Below the pieces are notes generated by a model. It did no database searches. It was not told the origin of the DNA and was given only the letters and a program-made list of their open reading frames with translations. The position numbers were made by a program, and so were the translations under genes. Positions 36,607 through 46,229 of a DNA stretch of 64,000 bases are shown here, piece after piece (within the stretch, counting starts at the first letter, position 1; each line of letters begins with the position of its first letter). The stretch comes from Myxococcales bacterium (GTDB lineage: Bacteria; Myxococcota_A; Polyangia; Fen-1088), in NCBI GenBank assembly GCA_003142855.1, contig PLNW01000047.1, positions 1 through 64,000 on the forward strand. Reading direction: 5' to 3'.

Positions 36607-38147
36607 GCGATCTGCCCAAGCTCCTCCTGGTTGACGACCGCCCGGAAAATCTCCTGGCGCTCGATGGCTTGCTCCAGCGCAGCGACGCTCAGATCCTCAA
36701 GGCCGAGTCGGGCAAGCGTGCCCTCGAACTCCTGCTTGAGCACGAGGTGGCGCTGGCCCTCATCGACGTCCAGATGCCCGAGTTGGATGGCTTTGCGCTG
36801 GCCGAGCTGATGCGCAACGTGGAACGCACCCGCGAGATCCCCATCATCTTCGTGACCGCCGGACTGCACGATCAAGATCGCGTGTTCAAAGGCTACGAGT
36901 CGGGCGCGGTGGACTTCCTGGTCAAGCCGCTCGACCCCCGCATCCTGGCCAGCAAGGTGAACGTATTCCTGCAACTCTATCGGCAAAGACAGTTGTTGAT
37001 GGTGGCCAACGCGCAGTTGCTCGAGGCCGATCAGCGCAAGAATGAATTCCTGGCGGTGCTCTCGCACGAGCTGCGCAACCCCCTGGCGCCCATCAAGAAC
37101 AGCCTCTACATCCTCAACCGTGCCACTCCCGGTGGGGAGCAGGCCCGCCGCGCCCTGGGGGTGATCGAGCGCCAGGCCACGCAACTGTCGAACCTGGTCG
37201 ACGACCTGCTCGACGTGACCCGTATCACGCGCAACAAGATTCGCTTGCAGAAGCAGCGTCTTGACCTCAACCAGCTCGTCCATCGTGCGGTGGAAGACAA
37301 CCGCAGCTTCTTCGAGCGCAACGAGGTGCGGCTGTCATGCGAGCTGGCGCCGACCCCGGTGATGGTCAATGCCGACGCAACCCGGGTGGCACAGATGGTC
37401 GGGAATCTCTTGCACAACGCAGCCAAGTTCACCTCCCGCGGAGGACGGGCGCATATTTCGGTCGCGGTCGAGGCAGGGCAGGGGGTGATTCGCGTGGTCG
37501 ACAACGGCGTGGGCATGGCACCGGACACGGTCGCGCATCTGTTTCAGCCCTTCATGCAAGCCGATCAGTCCCTGGACCGCAGCAAGGGGGGACTGGGGTT
37601 GGGACTGGCCTTGATCAAGGGCCTGATCGAGATGCATGGGGGCAGCATCCAGGCGCAAAGCGAGGGGCTCGGCAAAGGAGCCGGCTTCGTCGTGCGACTG
37701 CCACTCGATGGCGGTGCAGCGTCGGACAAGCCGGCCGAACGCGAGAGGGGCCCGCGCGTGTGCCGGCGTGTTCTGATCATCGAGGACAATCTCGACGCGG
37801 CAGAAAGCCTGCGCGAGGCCCTGGAACTGAGCGCGCACGAGGTCGCGGTCGCCTACAGTGGGCCGGACGGCCTGGACAGGGCTCGTTCATTCCATCCCGA
37901 CGTGGTCCTGTGCGATATCGGTTTGCCAGGCATGGACGGATACGATGTGGCGCGGGCGATTCGGCAGGACCCGGCCTTGCGCTCCGCCTTCCTGGTCGCC
38001 TTGAGCGGCTATGCCTTGCCGGAGGATCTGGAGCGCGCCGCCGCGGCTGGCTTCCAGCACCATCTCGCGAAACCGCCGAGCGTGGACACGCTGGAACGAG
38101 TCCTGTCGGAGCTGTGGAAAACGCCACAGCCGGTGCGACTGGGCTAG
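36603..38147 (+). CDS. REC-HK-REC hybrid histidine kinase
   Basis: A soluble 514-aa kinase. The N-terminal receiver (1-120) has LLLVDDRPEN and ALIDVQMPELDG; HisKA has LSHELRNPLAP (about residue 155); HATPase has KGGLGLGLALIKG; the C-terminal receiver (about 385-505) has VLIIEDNLDAA, VLCDIGLPGMDG and the Lys in HLAKPPS. It overlaps cheB by 4 bp. The kinase core and C-terminal receiver are near-paralogues of those at 41553, 53954 and 61311. Confidence 0.93.
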   Translation: MSDLPKLLLVDDRPENLLALDGLLQRSDAQILKAESGKRALELLLEHEVALALIDVQMPELDGFALAELMRNVERTREIPIIFVTAGLHDQDRVFKGYESGAVDFLVKPLDPRILASKVNVFLQLYRQRQLLMVANAQLLEADQRKNEFLAVLSHELRNPLAPIKNSLYILNRATPGGEQARRALGVIERQATQLSNLVDDLLDVTRITRNKIRLQKQRLDLNQLVHRAVEDNRSFFERNEVRLSCELAPTPVMVNADATRVAQMVGNLLHNAAKFTSRGGRAHISVAVEAGQGVIRVVDNGVGMAPDTVAHLFQPFMQADQSLDRSKGGLGLGLALIKGLIEMHGGSIQAQSEGLGKGAGFVVRLPLDGGAASDKPAERERGPRVCRRVLIIEDNLDAAESLREALELSAHEVAVAYSGPDGLDRARSFHPDVVLCDIGLPGMDGYDVARAIRQDPALRSAFLVALSGYALPEDLERAAAAGFQHHLAKPPSVDTLERVLSELWKTPQPVRLG

Positions 38148-38205
38148 GAAAAGAGGTCTACGCGGCGCTGCTTGGACATCCGCCGCGTGGTATTCTTTGC
38201 ACGCA

Positions 38206-38757
38206 ATGGCCGTTTCCAGTGGCGCTTCCAAGCTCGGGTTTCCCTGCCCAGACTTTCGCCTTCCAGCGACGGACGGGAAGGTTTATGGCCGGGACGATTT
38301 CGCCGCCTCGCCGGTGCTGGTGGTCATGTTCATTTGCAACCATTGCCCGTACGTGAAGGCGGTAGAGGACCGCCTGCTTGACCTGGCACGCCGGTACACG
38401 CCCCGGGGTGTTCAATTCGTGGGCATCTGCTCCAACGACTCAGTGACCTATCCCGAAGATGCGTTCGACAAGCTGAAGGAGCGTTGGAGCCTGAAGGCGT
38501 ACGGTTTTCCCTACCTGCACGATGACTCACAGGCCGTGGCCCACGCCTTCGATGCCGTGTGCACGCCGGACATCTTTGTCTATGACGGCGACCGGCGCCT
38601 GGCCTACCGCGGGCGCATCGACGATTCCTGGAAGGATCCCGCCAAGGTGAGCCGTCGCGATCTGGCCGAGGCGCTGGAGGCCCTGCTTGCTGGCCAGAGG
38701 CCGTCGACTGATCAGGTGCCGTCATTGGGATGCTCCATCAAGTGGAAGCAGGACTAG
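38206..38757 (+). CDS. Thioredoxin-fold (AhpC/TSA-like) protein
   Basis: A 183-aa cytoplasmic redox protein of the resA/redoxin type. MFICNHCPYVKAVEDR carries the CxxC pair (CNHC) after the first strand, and the fold ends with TPDIFVYDGDRRLAYRGRIDD, common in thioredoxin-family proteins annotated as alkyl hydroperoxide reductase/TSA-like. No signal peptide. No clear ribosome site precedes the ATG. It lies 58 bp after the signalling operon in the same direction. Confidence 0.85.
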   Translation: MAVSSGASKLGFPCPDFRLPATDGKVYGRDDFAASPVLVVMFICNHCPYVKAVEDRLLDLARRYTPRGVQFVGICSNDSVTYPEDAFDKLKERWSLKAYGFPYLHDDSQAVAHAFDAVCTPDIFVYDGDRRLAYRGRIDDSWKDPAKVSRRDLAEALEALLAGQRPSTDQVPSLGCSIKWKQD

Positions 38758-38853
38758 GACCGCTGAGGCCTCTTTCCTTGTAGCCGGCCAAGCCGGTATC
38801 CCGTCACCTAGACCTGCCCGCTGGCATCTACCTTCACACGTGGAGGAGAGCAG

Positions 38854-39654
38854 ATGACCATCATGGCGGCGACGATCACGGCCGGGTTCTTGGCAGCGAC
38901 GACATCCCTGGCATCGGCTAGACCGGTGGCGGTCAAGAGCAAGAGTGTCGAATACAAGATAGGCAACCAGACCTTCGAGGGTTTGTTCGTGTATCCCGAG
39001 AGCAGCAAGGGCAAGGTTCCCGGGGTCCTGATGGTGCACAACTGGCTCGGGATTTCCGATGAAACCAAGAAACAGGCGGAGCGCGTGGCCAAGCTGGGCG
39101 TCGCTGTCTTCGCTGTCGACGTCTACGGCCAGGGTGTTCGCGCCAGCGAGGCGAAAGCAGCCGTGGCGCTAGCAGGCAAGTACAAGAGTGACCGCAAGCT
39201 CTTTCGCGAGCGGCTGCTCCGCGGCCTGGAGGTCCTGCGCGCGCAGAAGGGGGTCGAGGCCGGCGAAATCGTCGCGGTTGGCTACTGCTTCGGGGGCACG
39301 GGTGCGATCGAACTCGCGCGCGCGGGCGCCGACGTGAAAGCCGTGGTCAGCTTCCACGGCGGACTCGACAGTCCCAATCCTGCCGACGGCAAGAACATCA
39401 AGGCCAGGGTGCTTGTCCTGCAGGGCGCGGACGATCCCTACGTGAAGGCATCAGACATCGTGGCGTTTCAAAACGAGATGCGTGCGCACGGCGTGGACTG
39501 GCAGATGACGGTCTACGGCGGGGCTGTGCACAGCTTCACCGACGTGAGCGCCAGCTCGGACGTCAAGACCGGCGCGGCCTACAACGAAAAGGCCGACCTG
39601 CGCTCGTTCCAGGCCTTCACGGACCTACTCAACGATCTTTTCCCCAAGCGCTGA
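38854..39654 (+). CDS. Secreted dienelactone hydrolase-family protein
   Basis: A 266-aa alpha/beta hydrolase with a signal peptide (residues 1-22, ending LASA). The nucleophile is the Cys in GYCFGG, with Asp in GADDPY and His in AVHSFTD, matching dienelactone hydrolases. GGAGGAGAGCAG precedes the ATG. It heads a run of small stress-related genes (hemerythrin follows 13 bp later), so an export-side detoxifying esterase is plausible. Confidence 0.87.
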   Translation: MTIMAATITAGFLAATTSLASARPVAVKSKSVEYKIGNQTFEGLFVYPESSKGKVPGVLMVHNWLGISDETKKQAERVAKLGVAVFAVDVYGQGVRASEAKAAVALAGKYKSDRKLFRERLLRGLEVLRAQKGVEAGEIVAVGYCFGGTGAIELARAGADVKAVVSFHGGLDSPNPADGKNIKARVLVLQGADDPYVKASDIVAFQNEMRAHGVDWQMTVYGGAVHSFTDVSASSDVKTGAAYNEKADLRSFQAFTDLLNDLFPKR

Positions 39655-39667
39655 CCAGGATAATCCC

Positions 39668-40240
39668 ATGAGAGCGACTGAGATCTTGAAGAACGAGCAT
39701 CGAGTGATCGAGCAAGTGCTTTGTGCCGTGGATGGGATGGCCGACCAAGCTGTGCAACGCGGAACCCTGGATCCACAGAGTGCGGCCCAAGCCATCGACT
39801 TCATCCGCACCTTTGCCGATAAGGTTCACCACGCCAAGGAAGAAGACGTGCTCTTCGTTCGCATGGAGGCTGTCGGCTTCCCGCGCGACAACGGTCCCAT
39901 CTCGGTGATGTTGCGTGACCACGATTCGGGCCGTGCCTACGTGCGCGCGATGGCCGGTGTCGTAGAAGACGCGGCCCGGGGAGATGCGGAGGCCCTGCGC
40001 ACCTTCGCTAGCAACGCCCACCGCTACACCGAGATGCTGCGCGAGCACATCCTGAAGGAAGACAAAGTTCTCTATCCAATGGCTGACCAGTCCTTTGACG
40101 AGAACGACCAGGCCGAGCTGTTGACTGCCTTTGCCGAGGCGGACAAGAAATCCGGCGCTGGGCTTCACGACAGGTACGCGGAATTGGCGCGCACGCTGGC
40201 CGGCCAATATCAGGGGTCGAAGAGAGATAGACCTCGCTGA
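39668..40240 (+). CDS. Hemerythrin HHE-domain protein
   Basis: A 190-aa four-helix protein expected to bind a diiron centre. The ligand pattern is complete: EHRVIE, HHAKEEDVLF, LRDHDSGRAYV and REHILKEDKVLYPMAD. Proteins of this kind sense or scavenge O2 or NO, or repair iron centres. It follows the dienelactone hydrolase by 13 bp and precedes a universal stress protein. NO reductase lies 10 kb away. Confidence 0.92.
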   Translation: MRATEILKNEHRVIEQVLCAVDGMADQAVQRGTLDPQSAAQAIDFIRTFADKVHHAKEEDVLFVRMEAVGFPRDNGPISVMLRDHDSGRAYVRAMAGVVEDAARGDAEALRTFASNAHRYTEMLREHILKEDKVLYPMADQSFDENDQAELLTAFAEADKKSGAGLHDRYAELARTLAGQYQGSKRDRPR

Positions 40241-40334
40241 CAGGCTCTTGGCGGTGTGGAGACCTTGCGTCCTGGTTCGAGAGATGGTGAGGTCCGAACA
40301 GCAGTCCATGGTAGCCTTGGCCCAGGGGAATGAC

Positions 40335-40784
40335 ATGGGCGACGCGAAGATTCGACGCATTTTGGTACCCACCGACTTTTCCGACGCCGCGGGCGAAGCG
40401 GTGCAGGCGGCGGTAGTCCTGGCGCGGGCGTTCGATGCTGGCATCGAACTTCTGCACGTGACTGCGACGGTTGCTCTCCTGCCGCCGCCGGTCGATCTTG
40501 TGCCCTTGTCGGTCTTGATGCCCGATCTGTCGAAGCAGGTGAGGGAGAGACTGACGGAGGAATGCAAGCGCGTGCAGGCTGCTGGAATACCCTGTGAGAC
40601 GAACAGCAGGGAGGGGAGCCCGCACACGGAAATCGTCGAGCGAGCGCAGGAGATGGGTGCGGATCTCATCGTGATGGGCACGCACGGCCATGGCGGCGTG
40701 GCCCATGCGGTTCTGGGCAGTGTGACCGAAAGGGTGCTGCACAAGTCTCGCTGCCCGGTCCTGGTGGTGCCGCTGTCCAGGTGA
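40335..40784 (+). CDS. Universal stress protein (UspA family)
   Basis: A 149-aa single Usp domain. It starts IRRILVPTDFSD and has the ATP-binding GTHGHGG-x9-GSVTERV pattern with RCPVLVVP at the end, so it is probably an ATP-binding type. AGGGG lies 8 nt before the ATG at 40335; the frame is open further upstream but that part overlaps the hemerythrin gene. Confidence 0.92.
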   Translation: MGDAKIRRILVPTDFSDAAGEAVQAAVVLARAFDAGIELLHVTATVALLPPPVDLVPLSVLMPDLSKQVRERLTEECKRVQAAGIPCETNSREGSPHTEIVERAQEMGADLIVMGTHGHGGVAHAVLGSVTERVLHKSRCPVLVVPLSR

Positions 40785-41001
40785 TCCAGAACATCGCGAG
40801 AGCCGCGTGGGCAGGCGCAGGAACTGCGCGGCCTGGCCGAAAGAGCCACTTCACAGTCGATATTTCGTGGGGTTGTAGGCGCGCGATGTAACGAGTCTGT
40901 TCGGTACCGCATCAACCTCCACAAACATGCGGGTTGCGCGTGACCTGCTCTTTGGGCAAGGCCAGTGCCATCCCGCCAAATCAGCAAAGGGGGAACGCTC
41001 G

Positions 41002-41463
41002 ATGAAACCAACACTCATTGCCGCTCTACTTCTGTCTCTGGTGACACTGGCGCCTGCTCACGCCGCCGATCAGCCTGCCATGGCTGCGGCCGCGCCCACC
41101 TGTGGCCAGATGACGGCCAGCATGGCTGCGATTCCCGAAAAGCTCGCCAAAGGTGCCATGGCGGTGGCCGAGATGGATGAGGCTCATGCCAAGTTCATGG
41201 CTCCCAATAAGGACAAGGCCTCGCAAGCCGAGGTCAAGGGCTTGCGTGACCTGGCCAAGACACACAAGCAGATAGCAGCCAGTATGGAGAAGGTCGCAGC
41301 CGAAATGAAGAAGGCCGCGTCTTGGCCGGCGGCACCGCACGACATGGCCAAGATGAAGGCTGACCCCGAGTTGATGGCGGCCAACAAGAAGGTGCTCGAT
41401 GCCTCCAAGGAGATCGTCGCGGAGTTTCAGAAGATGGTCGCCAATATGGAGAAGATGAAGTAG
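41002..41463 (+). CDS. Small periplasmic Ala/Lys/Met-rich helical protein
   Basis: A 153-aa secreted protein: AAAGGGGGAAC before the ATG, a signal peptide ending PAHAA, then almost entirely helix-forming sequence with MxxxMxx patterns, one Cys and many Lys/Ala. I recognise no family. It could be a metal- or stress-related periplasmic protein judging from neighbours, but that is a guess. Confidence 0.75.
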   Translation: MKPTLIAALLLSLVTLAPAHAADQPAMAAAAPTCGQMTASMAAIPEKLAKGAMAVAEMDEAHAKFMAPNKDKASQAEVKGLRDLAKTHKQIAASMEKVAAEMKKAASWPAAPHDMAKMKADPELMAANKKVLDASKEIVAEFQKMVANMEKMK

Positions 41464-41552
41464 GCCGCCTCTCGAATCCTTTCCGTGTCCTCCGCGTCCT
41501 TTGTGGTGAAAAACGGGATCCAACCACAGAGGCGCGGAGGGTGCGGAGCCGC

Positions 41553-44500
41553 TTACTCGGCCGGCCGCAAGTGCGCGGGCGCTTCCTCATGCAGGGGTCG
41601 GCCCGCGCCGGGCGGATCGCGGCAAGCCTGCGCCGGGTCCAAGTTCGCTAGCATCTGCTCCAGCTTCTCAAGGCTGGGCGGCTTGGCGAGGTGGCGCTCG
41701 AAGCCAGCCTGGGAAGCCCGTTGCACATCCTCGGGTAGCGCGTAGCCGCTCAAAGCCACGAGGAATGCGCCCTTGAGCGCCGGGTCGGCCCGGAAGGCGC
41801 GCGCAACTTCGAAGCCGTCCATGCCAGGCAGACCGATGTCGCACAGCACGACCTCGGGTCGGAACGCACGAGCCCGGGCGAGCCCGTCAGGCCCGTTGTA
41901 CGCTACCGCAACCTCGTGCTCGCCAAGTACGAGTGCTTCGCGCAGAGTGTCCGCAGCGTCGATGTTGTCCTCGATGATGAGCACGCGGCGGCCGGCGCGG
42001 CGGGCGCCGCCGCGGCTGGTTTCGGGGACGACGACACCCTCGATGGCCAGCGGCAGGCGCACGACGAACTCGGCACCCTTGCCCAGCCCCTCGCTGTACG
42101 CGCAGACATCCCCTCCGTGCAGTTCGACCAGCCCCTTGACCAGCGCCAGTCCCAGACCCAGCCCGCCCTTGCTTCGATCCAGGGTGGTGTCTGCCTGCAT
42201 GAAGGGCTGGAAGAGACGGCCAAGCAACTCGGACGGTATGCCGGCTCCCGTATCCGACACGCGCACAAGGACTTGCGGTTTCGCTGGATCGACGGACGTG
42301 GACACGGTGGCGCGTCCGCCTTTGCCAGTGAACTTCGCCGCGTTTTGCAGCAGATTCCCGATCACTTGTGCCAGGCGCGTCCCATCGGCGTTCACTGTCA
42401 CACGCTCAGGCCCCAGTCTGACCTCGAGCTGGGTTTCGCTTTTCTCGAAGAGCGGGCGGTAGTCCTCGACGGTCCGGTGTACCAGATCATTGAGTTCTAG
42501 CAACTGACACTCGAGTCGGATCTTGTTGCGCGAGATGCGGGTCAGGTCGAGGAGGTCATCCACGAGATGCGACAAGTGTCCGACTTGGCGGTCGATGATC
42601 GTCTGCGCGCGGCGCGCCTGATCGCTGCCCGGTGCTGCGCGCTCGAGGATGTAGAGACTGTTTCGAATGGGCGCCAGCGGGTTGCGCAGTTCGTGCGAGA
42701 GCACGGCCAAGAAGTGGTTCTTGCGCTGGTCGGCCTCGACCAGTTGCTGGTTGGCCGCACGCAAGGCCGCCTGTGCCTGCATACGCTCCATGGCCGTGGC
42801 GACCTGGTCGGCGACTGTGTGCATGGTCTCCACGTCGTCCGTGCTGAAGTGGGCCCGCGTCCTGGTCCCAAACGACAGGGTACCGATGAGCTGTCCCTGG
42901 ACCAGCAGCGGATGGCAGCAGTAGGCCTGGATTCCGTAGGACTTGACCAGGTCGGTGCGGCGGTCCGAGGTATTGAGGATATCCTCGGCAATCATCCGCT
43001 GCTTGTCTCGCGCCACGCAGCCACAAACCGCTACGCCATAGTCGAGCCATTGGAGTTTGCGAACTTCCTCGTCGGGGATTCCTGCGCAGGCATTCAGCCG
43101 CAGCCGGCCAGTGGACTCGTCGGCGAGGAAGTTGAAGAAGGCCTGGCAGTCCAGGTGGTCCATCACCGCTTGACAGAGTTCGTTGACTACGGTCTGGGGA
43201 TTGTCGGCCGCGAGCAGCCGACCGGCCGTGCCGGACAGCAAGCGCAGGCGAGCCTCGCTCTCCTTCAACTGGTCAATCGCCCGTCGCCGCCCCGTCACGT
43301 CGTGAAACACCAGCACCGCACCAGTCACCTGGCCCAGCTCGTCGCTAATCGGCGCCGCGCTGTCCTCAATCGGGATCTCGCGACCGTCGCGGGTGAGCAA
43401 AGCAGTGTGGTTGGCCAAGGCGACAATCCGTCCCTCGCGCAAGACCTGCTCGGCGATGTCTCCTGCTTGCTCGTGGGTCTTCTCGTTGATGAGCCGGAGA
43501 ATAGTCGTGATCGGTTGTCCGAGAGCCTCTTCGGTCTTCCAGCCGGTTAGCGATTCGGCCACGGGATTGATGAAGGTGATCCGGCATTGGGTATCGCAGG
43601 CGATTACTCCGTCGCCGATACTAGAAAGCGTCACGCGCAGCCACTCGCGCTGGTCGCGCACGGTCTGCTCCTGCTTCGAGACAGCGCGAGCCACGACCCC
43701 GCTGGTCAGCAAGGAGAGGAGCACGCCGACCACGAGAAGCAGCAAGGGCAGGTGGCTGGTGGTCTCGAGGGCGCGGAGGGTGGCGGTCCTGCGGGCCTCG
43801 AAGTTATCAACGGCCTCGATGCTCATCTCCTCCTTGACCAGTTTATGCAGCCGCATGCGCAGGGAGGCGAAGCGTGCCTGTTCTTGCGGGCCCGCCTGGA
43901 TTCCGGCCTCCAGCAGCGCCGCGCCCAGGGTGTGAACCTCGTGCCACTGGCCTGCGAAAGACGCTGCCAGCTCTCGCTCGCGTAGGGTGGTGGCAAGAGC
44001 CCCGTACTCGGCGAGGTGGCGGTCGAGATCGATGGCCTCTTGCGACGCCGTTTGCCGGGCTTGCGTGTCGCCAGCCACCGCCAGACGGACCGCCTGGCCG
44101 TAGCCGAGAACGTGATTGGCCAGTTCGAGGGTTGCCTCTTTGCGAGGGCGGGCGACGTTTGCCTGGGCGTGCACATCGTCAGCCAGCGTCTGCATGTTGA
44201 CCGAGAACACGATGCCCACGGTGGCCAGCAGGCAGGTGAGCACGCCGAAGCCGACCCACAGCACGCGACCCGTGCCTCGCAGGCCCAGGCTCCTCACCAC
44301 CATGCCCTCGGCAGCGCACAGGATGCCAACCCCCAGCGCGACAAACGCGGCGGCCGTGTGCAGAGCCATGCTGACGAAGCCGGGCCACTGTCGCAAGTAG
44401 ACTGCCCCGGTGGGAAAGGCCATGAGCGATATTGCGCCGATGACCGCGGCGACGAGTGCGAGCAACTCGACGGCGGAGCCGATGCGCCTTCCCAGATCGG

Positions 44501-44906
44501 AGATGCCGATCAACGCGACGCCGAGCAACAGGAAGCACAGCGCGGTCGAGGGCGCCATCCGTCCCGGTGGAAAGGCGGACTCCGGCGCAGCCACGATATC
44601 GCGTACGAGAATCTGATCGATTCCGAAGCTCTGCCCCGCGAGGTACTCGACCAGCGACAGGGCACCAAGCAATGCCACGAGAGCTCCCAGCGCGAGCCTC
44701 AGGGAGCGCCGTTTGCGCCACCAGAGCCCGGCTCCGGCCAGCACGAAGGCGAGGGCGGTATTGAACTTCATAGCCGCGAGGCCCGGCAGCACCCGCTTGA
44801 GGGAGTCGATGTCCAGCCCCCAACCGACGGCCACCAGCAGCCCAATGGTGGCCGTGAGCAGGGCGCAGGCATCGGCGACCCGTGACAGGCGGGTGTCCCG
44901 TGCCAC
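41553..44906 (-). CDS. Membrane hybrid histidine kinase with PAS, GAF and receiver
   Basis: A 1117-aa sensor. I choose GTG 44906 (GGAGG upstream) over a TTG at 44936. About seven membrane segments (residues 10-250, MASE-like) and a CHASE3-like helical loop lead to another membrane segment, a PAS domain (SSIGDGVIACDTQCRITFIN), a GAF domain (with CGCVARDKQR), HisKA (LSHELRNPLAP, about 735), HATPase (KGGLGLGLALVKG) and a C-terminal receiver (about 974-1090, VLCDIGLPGMDG, HLAKPPS). It is convergent with the small periplasmic protein and divergent from the Rieske operon. Confidence 0.93.
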   Translation of the reverse strand: MARDTRLSRVADACALLTATIGLLVAVGWGLDIDSLKRVLPGLAAMKFNTALAFVLAGAGLWWRKRRSLRLALGALVALLGALSLVEYLAGQSFGIDQILVRDIVAAPESAFPPGRMAPSTALCFLLLGVALIGISDLGRRIGSAVELLALVAAVIGAISLMAFPTGAVYLRQWPGFVSMALHTAAAFVALGVGILCAAEGMVVRSLGLRGTGRVLWVGFGVLTCLLATVGIVFSVNMQTLADDVHAQANVARPRKEATLELANHVLGYGQAVRLAVAGDTQARQTASQEAIDLDRHLAEYGALATTLRERELAASFAGQWHEVHTLGAALLEAGIQAGPQEQARFASLRMRLHKLVKEEMSIEAVDNFEARRTATLRALETTSHLPLLLLVVGVLLSLLTSGVVARAVSKQEQTVRDQREWLRVTLSSIGDGVIACDTQCRITFINPVAESLTGWKTEEALGQPITTILRLINEKTHEQAGDIAEQVLREGRIVALANHTALLTRDGREIPIEDSAAPISDELGQVTGAVLVFHDVTGRRRAIDQLKESEARLRLLSGTAGRLLAADNPQTVVNELCQAVMDHLDCQAFFNFLADESTGRLRLNACAGIPDEEVRKLQWLDYGVAVCGCVARDKQRMIAEDILNTSDRRTDLVKSYGIQAYCCHPLLVQGQLIGTLSFGTRTRAHFSTDDVETMHTVADQVATAMERMQAQAALRAANQQLVEADQRKNHFLAVLSHELRNPLAPIRNSLYILERAAPGSDQARRAQTIIDRQVGHLSHLVDDLLDLTRISRNKIRLECQLLELNDLVHRTVEDYRPLFEKSETQLEVRLGPERVTVNADGTRLAQVIGNLLQNAAKFTGKGGRATVSTSVDPAKPQVLVRVSDTGAGIPSELLGRLFQPFMQADTTLDRSKGGLGLGLALVKGLVELHGGDVCAYSEGLGKGAEFVVRLPLAIEGVVVPETSRGGARRAGRRVLIIEDNIDAADTLREALVLGEHEVAVAYNGPDGLARARAFRPEVVLCDIGLPGMDGFEVARAFRADPALKGAFLVALSGYALPEDVQRASQAGFERHLAKPPSLEKLEQMLANLDPAQACRDPPGAGRPLHEEAPAHLRPAE

Positions 44907-45220
44907 TAGCGGCCTCCCTCGCCGGAAGCCATGCAAAAACTGGGCAAGGCCGGCCCAAGTTCCAGGACTGTCTCGGTTGTGGCCATCAAGGTACCAATAG
45001 CGTTCTCTTGTCGACCGCCATGCTGCTCTCCCGAGCCATGCTCAACCTTTCGATACCACGGTCCCTGTCCCCGATCCAGCGTGGATGCTTGATGGGGCGG
45101 GACATTACTGTGCAGCAACACGGGACAGACCTACGGCATCAGAGTGGCTTCCACAATCTGTTTCTAGGGTTCACCATCACGCGCGAGTTCAATCTCTGAC
45201 CATCAATCAAGGAGTTCATC
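44907..45220. other. Intergenic region between hybrid kinase and Rieske genes
   Basis: About 314 bp carrying the divergent promoters. I see no gene, repeat or clear operator in it. Confidence 0.4.
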
Positions 45221-45625
45221 ATGTCCAGCTCGACATTCGGCCGCCGCCCCTTCCTGGTGGGCTCGGGGCTGAGCCTGGGCGCACTGCTGACGCTGCCATC
45301 GGCGGGCGCCGCGGGAAGCAAGGTCGCCATCCCGCTGGCCAAGCTGGAAGCGTTGAAGTCGGTGGGCGGATCGATCGCCATCAAGGTGAGGGACAAGCTG
45401 CTGCTCCTGGTCCGCGATGGTGCGACCACCGTGCGCGCCTTCAACCCAGTTTGTACACACCGGCAGTGCGTGGTCGCATTCAACGCGGGCGACAAGAAGA
45501 TCAAATGCCCCTGCCACGGCTCGCAGTTCGATCTGGACGGGCGTGTGATCCACGGGCCCGCGTCGCGACCGCTGGAAATCTACCCCGCCGAACTGGTCAA
45601 TGAGCAGGTCATCGTGACCTTGTAG
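45221..45625 (+). CDS. Rieske [2Fe-2S] protein with twin-arginine-like signal
   Basis: A 134-aa exported iron-sulfur protein. FGRRPFLVGSG followed by a hydrophobic run looks like a Tat signal. The cluster motifs are CTHRQC and CPCHGSQF, the high-potential bc1-type pattern (Cys-x-His ... Cys-x-x-His plus two disulfide Cys). AAGGAG precedes the ATG. It is far shorter than a bc1 Rieske subunit with its membrane anchor. The next gene, 7 bp later, is a DUF2231 membrane protein, so the pair may form a small membrane redox module. Confidence 0.9.
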   Translation: MSSSTFGRRPFLVGSGLSLGALLTLPSAGAAGSKVAIPLAKLEALKSVGGSIAIKVRDKLLLLVRDGATTVRAFNPVCTHRQCVVAFNAGDKKIKCPCHGSQFDLDGRVIHGPASRPLEIYPAELVNEQVIVTL

Positions 45626-45632
45626 GCAAGAC

Positions 45633-46223
45633 ATGCGACGCCTCGTTGTCCTCGTGGTGTTCGCCGCTGTGGCAACGACGGCGCTGGCCTTGGCGTCCGC
45701 AATGGCCGCGCCAGACCCAGCGCCAGTCGTGGAACAGATCGGCGATGTGCAAACGGTCACCCCGAGCGAAGTCGAGGGCAAGCCAAGCGATGTGGGGGAT
45801 CTAGTCGGCCGCCTTCACCCCGCGCTGGTGCACTTCCCCATCGCGTGGCTGGTGGGCCTAGCCATCATCGACTTTTTCGGCCTCGTGCGCAGACGCGAGG
45901 AGTGGCAGCGTGTGGGCATCTTCGTGCTGGCCGGGACGGTGCTTAGCCTCTTGCCCACCGCCGCCACCGGCCTGTTGCGGGCCGCCCACATGCCGTCGGA
46001 TGCGGCGACACACGCCCTGCTGGTCGCACACCGAACTCTCAACTTCGCGGTGGCTGGCCTGGTCCTGGCCGCCTTTGCGCTGCGGCTCTGGCGGCGCAAC
46101 TCCCTGGCGGGACGGTGGCGTATCAGCTACCTGGTGTTGCTGTTTGCGGCCACCGGCATGGTCTTAGTGGCGGCCGACTTCGGTGGCCGCATGGTCTATG
46201 GCCCTGACTACCTGCCTTGGTAG
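45633..46223 (+). CDS. DUF2231 membrane protein
   Basis: A 196-aa protein with a signal peptide and four membrane segments. RLHPALVHFPIAWLVG is the DUF2231 signature, with a conserved His pair that could be haem ligands; HRTLNF follows on a later helix. It is in an operon with the Rieske gene. Proteins of this family are often next to cytochromes or Rieske proteins; electron transfer is an inference. Confidence 0.85.
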   Translation: MRRLVVLVVFAAVATTALALASAMAAPDPAPVVEQIGDVQTVTPSEVEGKPSDVGDLVGRLHPALVHFPIAWLVGLAIIDFFGLVRRREEWQRVGIFVLAGTVLSLLPTAATGLLRAAHMPSDAATHALLVAHRTLNFAVAGLVLAAFALRLWRRNSLAGRWRISYLVLLFAATGMVLVAADFGGRMVYGPDYLPW

Positions 46224-46229
46224 CCACGG

